The notes below the pieces were generated by a model. The model ran no database searches and had not been told where the DNA came from. It saw only the letters and a list, made by a program, of their open reading frames with translations. Shown here piece after piece: positions 54,001 through 62,499 of a stretch of 64,000 nucleotides of DNA. How positions within the stretch are numbered: the stretch's first letter is position 1; every line of letters starts with the position of its first letter. Source of the stretch: Bacillus sp. 03113 (GTDB lineage Bacteria; Bacillota; Bacilli; Bacillales; Cytobacillaceae); assembly GCF_006546985.1 (NCBI RefSeq), contig NZ_VATK01000016.1, positions 45,450 through 109,449 on the forward strand, in the 5' to 3' direction. The position numbers were made by a program, and so were the translations under genes.

Positions 54001-55623
54001 CCTCACCATGATATTTATTCCATTGAGGATTTAGCACAGCTTATTCATGATTTAAAAAATGCAAATAGAAATGCACGTATTAGTGTAAAGCTCGTTGCAA
54101 AAGCGGGTGTTGGAACCATTGCAGCAGGTGTTGCGAAAGGTGTAGCAGACGTAATTGTAATCAGTGGCTATGACGGTGGTACAGGAGCTTCGCCAAAAAC
54201 AAGTATTACACATACTGGTTTGCCTTGGGAGCTTGGTTTAGCTGAAGCACATCAAACGTTAATGTTAAACGGCTTACGTGATCGAGTAGTTTTAGAAACA
54301 GATGGTAAGTTAATGACAGGAAAAGATGTTGTGTTAGCTGCATTACTAGGAGCTGAAGAGTATGGTTTTGCAACGGCGCCGCTTGTTGTACTTGGCTGTG
54401 TAATGATGAGAGCGTGTCACTTAGATACTTGCCCAGTCGGTGTTGCGACACAAAATCCTGAATTACGTTATAAATTTACTGGTGATCCAGATCATGTTGT
54501 TAATTTCATGACTTTTATTGCACAGGAAGTAAGAGAAATCATGGCTGAGCTTGGATTCAGAACAATGGAGGAAATGGTTGGCCGTACAGATGTATTAACA
54601 ATTGGCGAACGTGCAAAATCGCATTGGAAGGCTAAGCATTTAGATTTATCAAAAATCCTTCATCAAGTTGAAGGTAACAGAACGTTTAAACAGCCACAAA
54701 ATCATAAAATAGAAGAATCGCTTGATTACCGTGAAATTCTTCCTCAAGTGAAGGATGCAATTGAAGCGAAAGAAGCAGTTGATTTAAGCTTCTCTGTTAA
54801 AAATATTAATCGTGTAATCGGTACAATTGTAAGTAGTGAAATTTCTAAATTATATGGTGAAGAAGGCTTGCCAGCTGATACGATTAATCTTCGTTTTAAC
54901 GGTTCTGCAGGTCAAAGCTTTGGCGCATTTGCTTCAAAAGGAATGTCTCTATACCTTACAGGAGATGCAAATGACTATGTAGGTAAAGGTTTATCTGGAG
55001 GAAAGCTAGTTGTATCTGCTCCTAAAAATGAAACACTAGTACCAAGTGATAATGTTATCATTGGAAATGTTGCCTTCTATGGAGCAACAAGTGGAGAAGC
55101 CTATATTAACGGGCGTGCGGGCGAACGATTTGCTGTACGTAACAGTGGAGTGAATGTAGTCGTTGAAGGAATTGGCGACCACGGCTGTGAATATATGACA
55201 GGTGGAAAAGTTATCGTTTTAGGTGAAGTTGGTAAAAACTTTGCAGCTGGGATGTCTGGCGGGATTGCTTATGTATACTCTAGTAACCCAGATCACTTTA
55301 AATCATTATGCAATAAAGAAATGATTGAATTTGAAGAACTCGAGCAGGAGCAAGAAATTGCTGAGGTAAAAGAAATGATTTTCAGTCATCTTGTGAATAC
55401 AGATAGTTCAAAAGCATCATTTGTTTTGAATGATTGGGATGAAGCTGTAACCAAATTCGTTAAAGTTATTCCTAAGGATTACAAACGTATGATCAAAAGT
55501 ATTGAAGAACAAAAAGAAGCTGGTTTACCAGAAGAAGAAGCGATTATGAGTGCATTTTATGCGAATGTAAGTCAAGGAGAGAAAAAATTATCAACTACTG
55601 AACAGGAAGTAGTTGCACAGTAA
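51061..55623 (+). CDS. gltA: Glutamate synthase (NADPH) large subunit
   Basis: 1520 residues, the same as B. subtilis GltA. A short propeptide precedes the N-terminal-nucleophile Cys22 (DACGIG) of the glutaminase domain; a central domain and an FMN-binding synthase domain follow (GKSNSGEGGEHPNRF, KPGEGGQLPGKKV, GYDGGTGASP), with 3Fe-4S cysteines in CVMMRACHLDTCPVG, then a Gly-rich beta-helix C-terminal domain. Ammonia from glutamine is channelled to 2-oxoglutarate. GGGGGG precedes the ATG. Confidence 0.98.
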   Translation: MTYNQIPKAQGLYRPEFERDACGIGLYAHIKGHATHEIVTKALQMLCHLDHRGGQGSDPFTGDGAGIMVQIPDAFFRKKCTEMDLPNKGRYGVGMIFFSNDDSEREEIEAYFNKMIEQEDQLLLGWRTVPVNVGKIGKIAQKSCPVIRQVFVGANQNITDDLAFERKLFVIRKLVENWVHAKKARMYFASLSSRTIVYKGLLTSEQVESFYADLQDRDFVSAFALVHSRFSTNTFPSWERAHPNRYIIHNGEINTLRGNLNWMKAREQQFVTEAFGDDLQKLYPILDENGSDSSVFDNAFEFFVLAGRKPAHAAMMLIPEPWSENPYLSEEKRAFYEYHSSLMEPWDGPMAISFTNGKQIGAILDRNGLRPARYYVTKDDYIIFSSEVGVIDVDQENVLYKERLSPGKMLLIDLEEGRIISDEEIKSEISKEKPYKQWLEEQTVKINVDDSIKDEETITDLLSRQKAFGYTYENIQKYLIPVITEGKDPLGSMGTDSPLAVLSDRSQSLFSYFKQLFAQVTNPPIDALREQIVTSTISWLGSEGNLLQPSEANCHRIQLETPLLSNAELAQLKANKLDKFSSVTIDMLFTGELEKSLSELFAKAEEAILNGTNLLILSDRKMNEKLAPIPVLLAASGLNQYLIRKGIRSKASIIVESGEAREVHHFAALIGYGVDAINPYLAFASYKQVIEEGKLSYSYDEVVNKYLKAMTKGVVKIMSKMGISTVQSYRGAQIFEAVGISQKVIDQYFTGTATQIDGIDLEIIAQEALSRHKDGYAFSIDQTLDSGSEFQWRKDGEHHAFNPTTIHTLQWACRKNDYQLFKKYTDSANEERISFLRNLFSFNQSQKSISIDEVESIESIIKRFKTGAMSFGSISQEAHEALAIAMNRLGGKSNSGEGGEHPNRFAIDENGDNRRSAIKQIASARFGVKSHYLVNADELQIKIAQGAKPGEGGQLPGKKVYPWVAEVRGSTPGVGLISPPPHHDIYSIEDLAQLIHDLKNANRNARISVKLVAKAGVGTIAAGVAKGVADVIVISGYDGGTGASPKTSITHTGLPWELGLAEAHQTLMLNGLRDRVVLETDGKLMTGKDVVLAALLGAEEYGFATAPLVVLGCVMMRACHLDTCPVGVATQNPELRYKFTGDPDHVVNFMTFIAQEVREIMAELGFRTMEEMVGRTDVLTIGERAKSHWKAKHLDLSKILHQVEGNRTFKQPQNHKIEESLDYREILPQVKDAIEAKEAVDLSFSVKNINRVIGTIVSSEISKLYGEEGLPADTINLRFNGSAGQSFGAFASKGMSLYLTGDANDYVGKGLSGGKLVVSAPKNETLVPSDNVIIGNVAFYGATSGEAYINGRAGERFAVRNSGVNVVVEGIGDHGCEYMTGGKVIVLGEVGKNFAAGMSGGIAYVYSSNPDHFKSLCNKEMIEFEELEQEQEIAEVKEMIFSHLVNTDSSKASFVLNDWDEAVTKFVKVIPKDYKRMIKSIEEQKEAGLPEEEAIMSAFYANVSQGEKKLSTTEQEVVAQ

Positions 55624-55638
55624 GGAGGGGGACAATAA

Positions 55639-57123
55639 ATGGGAAAAGCAACTGGATTTATTGAATATCAACGTGAAGAAGCAGTGGAAAGAGATCCTAA
55701 AACTCGCTTAGATGATTGGAAAAAATATTCTACTCGCTTCTCAGATGAAGTATTGATGAGACAAGGTGCAAGATGTATGGATTGTGGAACTCCTTTCTGT
55801 CATATCGGAATGGAAATCAATGGATCAGCAGCGGGCTGTCCGATTAATAATTTAATTCCTGAATGGAATGACCTTGTTTATCGTGGAAGATGGAAAGAGG
55901 CATTAGACCGTCTTTTAAAAACAAATAATTTCCCTGAGTTCACAGGAAGTGTTTGTCCTGCACCTTGTGAAGGATCCTGTACTGTCGCTATTTCTGATCC
56001 AGCAGTAGCTATTAAAAATATTGAACGTGCGATTATTGATAAAGGATTTGAAAATGGTTGGATTCAGCCAAGAATTCCATCAAAACGCACGGGTAAAAAA
56101 ATTGCGATTATTGGATCTGGTCCCGCTGGTTTAGCGAGCGCGGACCAGCTTAATCAAGCTGGTCACACAGTTACAGTATATGAACGTTCTGATCGTCCTG
56201 GTGGATTACTTACTTATGGAATCCCTAATATGAAGCTAGATAAAGGAGACGTTGAACGCCGCGTTAACTTATTAAAAGCTGAAGGGATCGAATTCATCAC
56301 CAATACAGAGGTTGGGAAGGATATTACGGATCAAGAACTAAGAGCAGAATTTGACGCAGTTATTTTATGTACGGGATCACAAAAGCAGCGTGATTTACAG
56401 ATCGAAGGTCGTGAAGCAAAAGGTGTTTACCTTGCGATGGACTATTTAACAACAACAACAAAAAGCTTATTAGATTCAAATTTTGAGGATGGAAAGTTTA
56501 TAAATGCAGAAGGCAAGGACGTTATTGTTATAGGTGGAGGAGATACCGGAGCTGACTGTGTGGCAACTGCACTTAGACAAAAATGCAATAGTGTCGTTCA
56601 ATTTGGTAAGCATCCAATTCTTCCAGCTCAGCGTACGGATGATAATATGTGGCCTGCATTTCCACATGTGTTTACGATGGAGTATGCATATGAAGAAGCA
56701 GAAGCAAAATTTGGTCAAGATCCACGTCAATATTCTATTAAAACAACTAAGTTTGTAAAAGATGAAAATGGTAACCTTAAAGAACTTCATACCATTCAAA
56801 TGGAGAAGGTTAGAAATGACCATGGCCAGTTTGTTTTTAACGAACTTCCTGGAACTGAAAAGGTTTGGCCAGCACAATTAGTTTTCATTGCCATTGGTTT
56901 TGAAGGTCCTGAACAGCCATTATTACAACAATTTGGTGTTCAAACAGATAGTCGTACGAGAGTAGATGCAAAATACGGCGAGTATAAAACAAACATTGAA
57001 GGTGTGTTCGCCGCTGGAGATGTTAGAAGAGGGCAAAGCTTAATCGTTTGGGCAATCAATGAAGGCCGTGAAGTAGCGCGTGAGGTTGACCGTTACTTAA
57101 TGGGAAGCTCAAATTTGCCATAA
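55639..57123 (+). CDS. gltB: Glutamate synthase (NADPH) small subunit
   Basis: 494-residue flavoprotein passing electrons from NADPH to GltA. N-terminal 4Fe-4S cysteines (CMDCGTPFC...[14 protein letters not shown]), FAD motif [12 protein letters not shown] (about 155) and NADPH motif [10 protein letters not shown] (about 297). It starts 15 bases after gltA behind AAGGAGGGGG, forming the gltAB operon, closed by a strong terminator. Confidence 0.97.
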   Translation: MGKATGFIEYQREEAVERDPKTRLDDWKKYSTRFSDEVLMRQGARCMDCGTPFCHIGMEINGSAAGCPINNLIPEWNDLVYRGRWKEALDRLLKTNNFPEFTGSVCPAPCEGSCTVAISDPAVAIKNIERAIIDKGFENGWIQPRIPSKRTGKKIAIIGSGPAGLASADQLNQAGHTVTVYERSDRPGGLLTYGIPNMKLDKGDVERRVNLLKAEGIEFITNTEVGKDITDQELRAEFDAVILCTGSQKQRDLQIEGREAKGVYLAMDYLTTTTKSLLDSNFEDGKFINAEGKDVIVIGGGDTGADCVATALRQKCNSVVQFGKHPILPAQRTDDNMWPAFPHVFTMEYAYEEAEAKFGQDPRQYSIKTTKFVKDENGNLKELHTIQMEKVRNDHGQFVFNELPGTEKVWPAQLVFIAIGFEGPEQPLLQQFGVQTDSRTRVDAKYGEYKTNIEGVFAAGDVRRGQSLIVWAINEGREVAREVDRYLMGSSNLP

Positions 57124-57145
57124 ACTTTCATATCATGTTAAAAAA

Positions 57146-57182
57146 CAAAACACCGTTATTTACTGAACGGTGTTTTGTTTTG
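57146..57182 (+). terminator. Intrinsic terminator after gltAB
   Basis: CAAAACACCGTT pairs perfectly with AACGGTGTTTTG (12 pairs) around 8 bases, then TTTTG. Confidence 0.9.
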
Positions 57183-57278
57183 ACTAAATAAGCCAAACAA
57201 TTTCATAACAAAAAACGAAAAAGTGAATATACTATCTATAATTTAAATTGGAAAAAACACTCTCTTAAAATTTTAGCA

Positions 57279-57409
57279 ATGGTCACTTTCTTACTTAATC
57301 TATAGACAAAAAATGATTGAAGAATTAAAATATACTATTAAAAATAGTTTTTTTCAAAGGAAGTGTTTTTATCAAATAAGATCATCTTTTTGTTAAAGGA
57401 AGTGACCAT
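57279..57409 (+). promoter_or_regulatory. Long-range complement of the HD-gene Shine-Dalgarno
   Basis: ATGGTCACTTTC (57279-57290) can pair, with one G-U, with GGAAGTGACCAT (57398-57409), which contains the ribosome site of the HD-domain gene. A 27-codon frame (57313-57396) lies in the loop but has no ribosome site. Confidence 0.35.
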
Positions 57410-57411
57410 CT

Positions 57412-57948
57412 ATGAGAGATGTTAAACTAACAGAGCTATTTCAACACCATATTGCACAAAAGTACGTTACTCGATCAGGCCTAGTTCACGCTATAGCTGT
57501 TGCCTATCATGCTTTTCATTTTGCCGTTGAACGGAATGTCGATGTAGATGTGGCTGCAAAAGCTGGATTTTTACATGATATTGGGCATTATACTTGGTAT
57601 AAGGATGGAAAATGGGATTATGAGCTATATCGGCAAAATGATATACATGCGATAAAAGGAGCCGAGCGGGCTCATAAGCTGCTCATTCGATTAGGTGAAA
57701 ATCCGATTAAAGCAAAAGAAATTGCTTTAGCGATACTATTTCATACGGATTCGTTTCTGCCTGGTGGTGAAGTCATTCGGACACCAATACAAGCGATCAT
57801 TAAGCTTGCAGATGAAAAGGATGAAGAGCCAGGAGGTCTGCATCATTATCGTACGATCGATCATGAAAGAGCTCTATATAGTTTGAAACAACTTGATGAT
57901 CAAATTGACTCATACTTACTACAATTAGAAAATAAAATTGAACAATAA
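57412..57948 (+). CDS. HD-domain phosphohydrolase-like protein
   Basis: 178 residues with HD-superfamily metal ligands: His in GLVHAIAVAYHAFHF (about 25), the HD pair in AGFLHDIGHY (about 54), a distal His-Thr in LFHTDSF and Asp in IIKLADEKDE. Such proteins usually hydrolyse nucleotides or other phosphates; substrate not identifiable. The small gene at 58006 follows and may share its transcript. Confidence 0.82.
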   Translation: MRDVKLTELFQHHIAQKYVTRSGLVHAIAVAYHAFHFAVERNVDVDVAAKAGFLHDIGHYTWYKDGKWDYELYRQNDIHAIKGAERAHKLLIRLGENPIKAKEIALAILFHTDSFLPGGEVIRTPIQAIIKLADEKDEEPGGLHHYRTIDHERALYSLKQLDDQIDSYLLQLENKIEQ

Positions 57949-58005
57949 TTATGGAAACATGCTATAGTAACAATGAAGTATTGAACACATGGAGGAGCTT
58001 TAATA

Positions 58006-58212
58006 ATGACTTTAAATGAAATTTTGCAAAAACATATTCCTAATGGTGAAGAGCTAGCTGCTGCTTTAAAAAGTCAAGATGAAAATGGATATGTCACATT
58101 AAAAACAAAAGAATCATTCGATACAGTTATGATTGCACTAGAAGAAAATGATTTTTACGTTTATGATGATCAATTCCTAGATGGAGAATATCGCATTTAT
58201 ATTGAATTATAA
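58006..58212 (+). CDS. Small acidic hypothetical protein, 68 aa
   Basis: ATG 6 bases after GGAGGAG; 68 residues with high Glu/Asp content and a C-terminal aromatic run (NDFYVYDDQFLDGEYRIYIEL). Compact alpha/beta composition, no known motif. A terminator follows, closing a possible two-gene unit with the HD protein. Confidence 0.65.
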   Translation: MTLNEILQKHIPNGEELAAALKSQDENGYVTLKTKESFDTVMIALEENDFYVYDDQFLDGEYRIYIEL

Positions 58213-58236
58213 AAAATTTCTTTTCTTGAAAGGAGA

Positions 58237-58271
58237 AAGGATAGATGTATGTATTCTATCCTTGCTTTTTT
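58237..58271 (+). terminator. Intrinsic terminator
   Basis: AAGGATAGA pairs with TCTATCCTT around 9 bases, then GCTTTTTT. The remaining bases to 58490 show no gene. Confidence 0.85.
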
Positions 58272-58490
58272 AACTATGAAAATCAAGTAAAGCTTAAAAC
58301 TGGCTTTATTTTCCTCTTTCATTTTGAGCATTTTCTTCATTTAAAGAATTCGTTTTTAATTAATTCCCATTTAATTTAACATTTCAAAATGGTGTTATTA
58401 GTTTACTCTTAAGAATATGACTTGAAGGAAATTTCTAACTATTTATCGAAATATTTTGATAGATTATTATTTGTTGCAAAGGAGTAAAAA

Positions 58491-59669
58491 ATGACGGTAA
58501 ATTATAATGCGTATATGGATCAAGATTTAACGATTGAGTCTACAAAAAAAGGAAAGTTATCAGATTTAATATTTTCTGTAAAAGATGTATTTAGTATCAA
58601 AGGATATACTTGTAGTGCAGGAAACCCTGACTGGTTAAGGACTCATTCTTCAGATCATATGTATGCTTCCTCGATTGTACGATTATTAGAGAATGGTGCA
58701 ACGTTAAAAGGGACAACAATTACAGATGAAATAATGTATAGTTTGAACGGTGTAAATTTTCATTATGGGACACCTATCAATCCAAAAGATCCAGAACGAA
58801 TTCCCGGAGGCTCTTCCAGTGGATCTGGTGTAGCTGTTTCTGCAGAAATCGTTGACTTTGCTTTAGGGACAGATACAGGTGGGTCTGTTCGTATTCCTTC
58901 TTCTTATTGCGGCATATATGGTATTCGCCCTACACATGGCTTTGTGCCTATTGATGGGGTTGTTCCATTAGCCCAAAGCTTTGATACGGTAGGGTGGATG
59001 GCCCGTGACCCAAAGCTATTACTTGAAGTTGGAGAAGTCCTGCTTCCGTTACATAACCTAGTTCAAAAAGATTTTAGTCGTTTAATCATTGCTGAGGATG
59101 CGTGGAATTTGGCTGAATCGGAAACTAAGGAAGCTTTACTGCCTTTTATTGAAAAAGTAAAAAATCTTTTTCAAACAACAGAAGAGGTAACGTTATCTAC
59201 TCATGGACTTCAAGAATGGCAAACGACATTTAGAATGATACAAGGTCTAGAAATTTGGAAAACTCATGGTGAATGGATCAATGAGGTAAATCCTACATTT
59301 GGTCAAGATATTGGAGAAAGATTTCAATGGGCAAGTACATTAACAGATGAAGAGGTAGCCCCTTATTTACAAAAAAGAGAACAAATTTGCAATAAAATGT
59401 ATGATTTAGTACAAGAGGATACTTTAATAATCATTCCTACTGCACCGGGAGCAGCTCCGCTTCTTAACATGTCCGGAGAAGAAAGTGAACGAAAAAGAGC
59501 GCAAACGATGCAGCTATCTTGTATTGCTGGACTATCTGGTTTGCCTCAGGTAACTATACCTGTTGCTGAAATTAATGGAGCGCCTATTGGGTTATCATTT
59601 ATCGCTGCTTCTAAACAAGATCTTCGATTATTAAAATGGGTGAACAACTATAAGGAATTGTGGAAGTAA
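58491..59669 (+). CDS. Amidase-signature family hydrolase
   Basis: 392 residues with the Ser-cisSer-Lys triad of the amidase signature: Lys31 in FSVKDVF, cis-Ser in GGSSSGSGVAV (about 107) and the nucleophile Ser in DTGGSVRIPSSYCGIYG (about 130). Shorter than GatA and unlinked to gatCB, so probably a stand-alone amidase on small amides. AAAGGAG precedes the ATG. Substrate unknown. Confidence 0.9.
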   Translation: MTVNYNAYMDQDLTIESTKKGKLSDLIFSVKDVFSIKGYTCSAGNPDWLRTHSSDHMYASSIVRLLENGATLKGTTITDEIMYSLNGVNFHYGTPINPKDPERIPGGSSSGSGVAVSAEIVDFALGTDTGGSVRIPSSYCGIYGIRPTHGFVPIDGVVPLAQSFDTVGWMARDPKLLLEVGEVLLPLHNLVQKDFSRLIIAEDAWNLAESETKEALLPFIEKVKNLFQTTEEVTLSTHGLQEWQTTFRMIQGLEIWKTHGEWINEVNPTFGQDIGERFQWASTLTDEEVAPYLQKREQICNKMYDLVQEDTLIIIPTAPGAAPLLNMSGEESERKRAQTMQLSCIAGLSGLPQVTIPVAEINGAPIGLSFIAASKQDLRLLKWVNNYKELWK

Positions 59670-59689
59670 ATATTAAAAAAAATCGATTC

Positions 59690-59731
59690 GGGCATCTTCG
59701 GTTGAATAGAAGATGCCCATCATTTTCTTTT
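59690..59731 (+). terminator. Intrinsic terminator after the amidase
   Basis: GGGCATCTTC and GAAGATGCCC form a perfect 10-pair stem around 9 bases, then ATCATTTTCTTTT. Confidence 0.85.
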
Positions 59732-59952
59732 GAGCACTAATTGATTAAACTATTTTCCCCCTCATTTCTTAATTTTTATTTATGGTATTTTATGGATATA
59801 GTTATGTAAATATTCATTCAAAAATGGTTGCTTTATTTTGTTGAAGCTCATTTGCACTTATTCTCTTATAAAAATTTGGCAGCATAATTCAGTGCTAACA
59901 TGCGAAAATTAGTATTGGAAGGGTGAAAAGCTATTCTTCTCAAAAGGAAGTG

Positions 59953-60255
59953 ATGACATTGAATAATTGGGTTGCTAATCTTTTATCGGGAAGAAGACCA
60001 TCTATATTACAATTATTTGGTAGAAGAAGACGTAATAGAGGAATGTTTTGGTGGTCTTTATTAGGTATAGGTGTAAGTGCAGCTGCATATAGAATGAGAA
60101 GAACTCAATCTAGAGCTCAGATCATGAATGCTGTTCAAAGTATGTTAAGAAATAAGAATACTAAGACAAAACCCTTCCGTACACCACATGAAGCAGCAAT
60201 CACTGAATTTTCAAATGAAATATCACCTAATAAGAAACCATATTCAAATCATTAA
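59953..60255 (+). CDS. Small basic membrane protein, hypothetical
   Basis: About 100 residues: a basic, Arg-rich head (LLSGRRPSILQLFGRRRRNRG), one hydrophobic segment MFWWSLLGIGVSAAAY, and a polar tail. The segment recalls DUF3918 (YrzQ-like) small membrane proteins, but I am not sure. The start is ambiguous: AAAGGAAGTG lies just before ATG 59953 and suits TTG 59959 better in spacing; a GTG at 59923 also has GAAGGG upstream. Confidence 0.6.
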   Translation: MTLNNWVANLLSGRRPSILQLFGRRRRNRGMFWWSLLGIGVSAAAYRMRRTQSRAQIMNAVQSMLRNKNTKTKPFRTPHEAAITEFSNEISPNKKPYSNH

Positions 60256-60261
60256 CACTTG

Positions 60262-60291
60262 AAAAGTGCCTTATTATTAGGCACTTTTTTT
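60262..60291 (+). terminator. Intrinsic terminator
   Basis: AAAGTGCCT pairs perfectly with AGGCACTTT around 7 bases, within a T-run of seven. Confidence 0.9.
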
Positions 60292-60325
60292 ACATTGAAA
60301 TGAAATCATTTATTAAATATGAACC

Positions 60326-60379
60326 TTGACACAACAAAACAGTTTGACTAAACTTAACTTACTAGTTTAGTTATAAACT
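60326..60379 (+). promoter_or_regulatory. marR promoter with operators
   Basis: TTGACA (60326-60331) and TAAACT (60349-60354), 17 bases apart. AGTTTGACTAAACT covers the -10 region, and the palindromic AGTTTAGTTATAAACT lies at 60364-60379. The same 16-mer occurs twice at the dioxygenase promoter near 62.4 kb, implying autoregulation by the MarR protein. Confidence 0.8.
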
Positions 60380-60410
60380 GATGATTATTAGTGAAAATAG
60401 GTGAATTATA

Positions 60411-60872
60411 ATGGGAAATAAGACAGATAACTTTTTTTCTAAGCAGCAATTACGTTTAAATTTAATGCTCTGGTTTCGTTTATCAAGATTTTATAATCAA
60501 AGTATTCGCGAATCAAATATTCATTTAAAAGAATGGAATTTAACTGGATCACAATTTGATATTTTAGCCCAAATTGGTACAAATGAACGTCTATCCCAAC
60601 AAGAGCTTGCTGATAAACTCTTTGTAACTAAAGGGAATATTACCCAGTTGATAAGTAAAATGGAGAAAAATGGTCTTGTAAAGCGTGAACAGGAGTGGAA
60701 GACCAAATATCTTTCTCTTACAGATAAAGGGTTGACTCTTTATCATCAAGTAGTTCCATTACAAGAGCAGTTTCAAGCAGCACAATTTGAAAGCTTAAAT
60801 CAACAAGAGAAAAAAGTGCTCCTCGAACTGTTGAGAAAAATTCAAAGGAACTCACCACGTTCTAAAGAATAA
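60411..60872 (+). CDS. MarR-family transcriptional regulator
   Basis: 153-residue winged-helix repressor (LSQQELADKLFVTKGNITQLISKMEKNGLVKREQ, wing WKTKYLSLTDKG). Resembles the MhqR group that senses quinones and other electrophiles, but MhqR uses a different operator as I recall it. Identical 16-base palindromes at its own and the dioxygenase promoter define its probable regulon here. A single cysteine-based switch is not evident. Confidence 0.9.
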   Translation: MGNKTDNFFSKQQLRLNLMLWFRLSRFYNQSIRESNIHLKEWNLTGSQFDILAQIGTNERLSQQELADKLFVTKGNITQLISKMEKNGLVKREQEWKTKYLSLTDKGLTLYHQVVPLQEQFQAAQFESLNQQEKKVLLELLRKIQRNSPRSKE

Positions 60873-60905
60873 TGTAACGTTCAAAGGGAAAGCTTCCAAA
60901 TTATT

Positions 60906-61117
60906 TCAATCATCCATTTCCTTTTGTTTTCGATAGTGAATGGGAGATACTCCAACTATTTTTTTAAACATCCTTGAGAAAAGTAATTGATCTTTATAGC
61001 CGACAGATATTCCAACTTGTCTAATGGAGAGGTCATGTACTTGAAGCAGCTCACATGCTTTCTTCATCCTAATCCTAAGCAAATACTCCTGAGGAGAATA
61101 GCCAATCGTTTTTTTTT
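60906..61117 (-). pseudogene. AraC-family regulator remnant (C-terminal part)
   Basis: The minus strand encodes about 69 residues ending MDD-stop, covering the second half of an AraC DNA-binding domain (QEYLLRIRMKKACELLQ; RQVGISVGYKDQLLFSRMFKKIVGVSPIHYRKQ). No start codon or upstream domain exists: the frame runs into a poly-T tract where an aldo/keto reductase remnant begins on the other strand. Confidence 0.85.
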
Positions 61118-61812
61118 ATATGTGGCCAGGACCATATGGTGAATGGGGCTCCAAAAAAAACTTACTTGCAAGCTTAGACCAAAGCTTAACAAGAATGGGG
61201 TTAGAATATGTTGATATTTTTTATTCTCATCGACCAGACCCTGAAACACCATTAGAAGAAACGATGGCTGCACTCGATCAAGCTGTTCGACAAGGAAAAG
61301 CGCTTTATGTAGGTATATCCAATTATCAACCAGCAGAAGCAAAAAAAGCGATTCAGATTTTAAAACAATTAGGGACACCTTGTTTAATTCATCAACCATC
61401 CTATTCAATGCTTGAACGCTGGGTAGAGGATGAGCTTCAAGGCTTATTAGAGGATGAAGGAGTCGGTTCAATTGCCTATAAACCTTTAGCTGGAGGGTTA
61501 TTAACAAAAAAATATTTAAAAGGTATTCCAGAAAATTCACGTGCAGCAAGTTCTAGTGTATTTTTAAAGCCTGATGATATTACGGAGACTTTGATAAGCA
61601 AAGTCAAAGATCTAAACGAGCTAGCGAATGAACGAGGGCAAACCTTAGCACAAATGGCACTTGCTTGGGTATTGCGAGAAGGAAAAGTGACCTCCGCTTT
61701 AATTGGAGCCAGTCGACCTGAGCAAGTTGATGAAAATGTCCAAGCACTTCAAAATCTTTCTTTCACAAAAGAGGAGCTTTCGAAAATTGATCTTCTTTTA
61801 GAAGGGCTATGA
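61118..61812 (+). pseudogene. Aldo/keto reductase remnant (lacks N-terminus)
   Basis: The frame opens directly at MWPGPYGEWGSKKNL, normally about 95 residues into a YghZ/glyceraldehyde-phosphate-reductase-type enzyme, and continues through LASLDQSLTRMGLEYVDIFYSHRPDP and GKALYVGISNY to a proper C-terminus. The Asp-Tyr-Lys part of the active site and half of the barrel are missing, and there is no ribosome site, so it is probably inactive. Confidence 0.88.
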
Positions 61813-61867
61813 ACCAATCAATAAATTGAAAAATGTTAATTGTATTTGTTTATGTGCAGGATTTAAC

Positions 61868-61896
61868 TTAACTTCATCGAATAATACGTTTATGAT
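61868..61896 (+). promoter_or_regulatory. Promoter of the ferredoxin gene
   Basis: TTAACT and TATGAT with 17 bases between; the -10 overlaps the 5' arm of a 12-base inverted repeat. Confidence 0.5.
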
Positions 61897-61938
61897 GGTT
61901 CATGAATGGAAATAGATAGACATGTGATGAACCATCAT
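61892..61938 (+). promoter_or_regulatory. 12-base inverted repeat at the ferredoxin promoter
   Basis: ATGATGGTTCAT and ATGAACCATCAT are perfect arms separated by 23 bases, ending 13 bases before the AGGAGGG ribosome site. Candidate operator or leader hairpin. Confidence 0.65.
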
Positions 61939-61962
61939 TAACACTATTCAAGGAGGGATAAC

Positions 61963-62286
61963 ATGCCAATTATATCAGTGCTTGGACAGGAACCATTTGA
62001 AGTTGAGAAAGGAACAAAGCTTGTTCTTGCTTTAGAAGATCACGGTGTTGATATTCTCCATCGCTGTGGAGGCAAAGCACGATGTACGACATGCCGAGTT
62101 GAAGTATTAGAAGGTGAATTTGAAGATTTATCAAGTATTGAGAAAAAAGCCTTTTCTGATAAAGGATTAATTGATGATCAGCTGCGCTTGTCCTGTCAAA
62201 TTAGAGTGAATGGTGATCTGACTATTCGTCCAGTGATGACGGCATCAAACTCTGGATTAGACGCAGGCCCTAGACCTGAAGATTAA
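61963..62286 (+). CDS. 2Fe-2S ferredoxin
   Basis: 107-residue plant/adrenodoxin-type ferredoxin with cluster ligands in HRCGGKARCTTCRVEV (three Cys) and LSCQI (fourth). The C-terminal tail is polar and Asn/Gly/Pro-rich. AGGAGGG precedes the ATG. It lies between the reductase remnant and the dioxygenase gene; ferredoxins of this type often protect or reactivate extradiol dioxygenases, a possible link here. Confidence 0.92.
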   Translation: MPIISVLGQEPFEVEKGTKLVLALEDHGVDILHRCGGKARCTTCRVEVLEGEFEDLSSIEKKAFSDKGLIDDQLRLSCQIRVNGDLTIRPVMTASNSGLDAGPRPED

Positions 62287-62330
62287 AAAGATTTTTATTT
62301 ACATAGAACCATGAATCTCTTCGTATAATG

Positions 62331-62364
62331 AACATTATCAACGAGTATTGATAATGTTTTTTTT
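62331..62364 (+). terminator. Intrinsic terminator after ferredoxin
   Basis: ACATTATCAA pairs perfectly with TTGATAATGT around 6 bases, then seven T. Confidence 0.92.
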
Positions 62365-62409
62365 ATGTAACAAAATAACAGCATGTCATTTTATTTATTG
62401 ATTCAATAC

Positions 62410-62466
62410 TTGACACCTTATCAGTTTAGTTATAAACTAATAATACAGTAAGTTTATAACTAAACT
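62410..62466 (+). promoter_or_regulatory. Dioxygenase promoter with two MarR operators
   Basis: TTGACA (62410-62415) and TAAACT (62433-62438), 17 bases apart, exactly as at the marR promoter. AGTTTAGTTATAAACT (62423-62438) covers the -10 and its exact reverse complement lies at 62451-62466. Confidence 0.85.
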
Positions 62467-62499
62467 AAAAACACATAAAACTTTGTGAGGTGAATAAAA

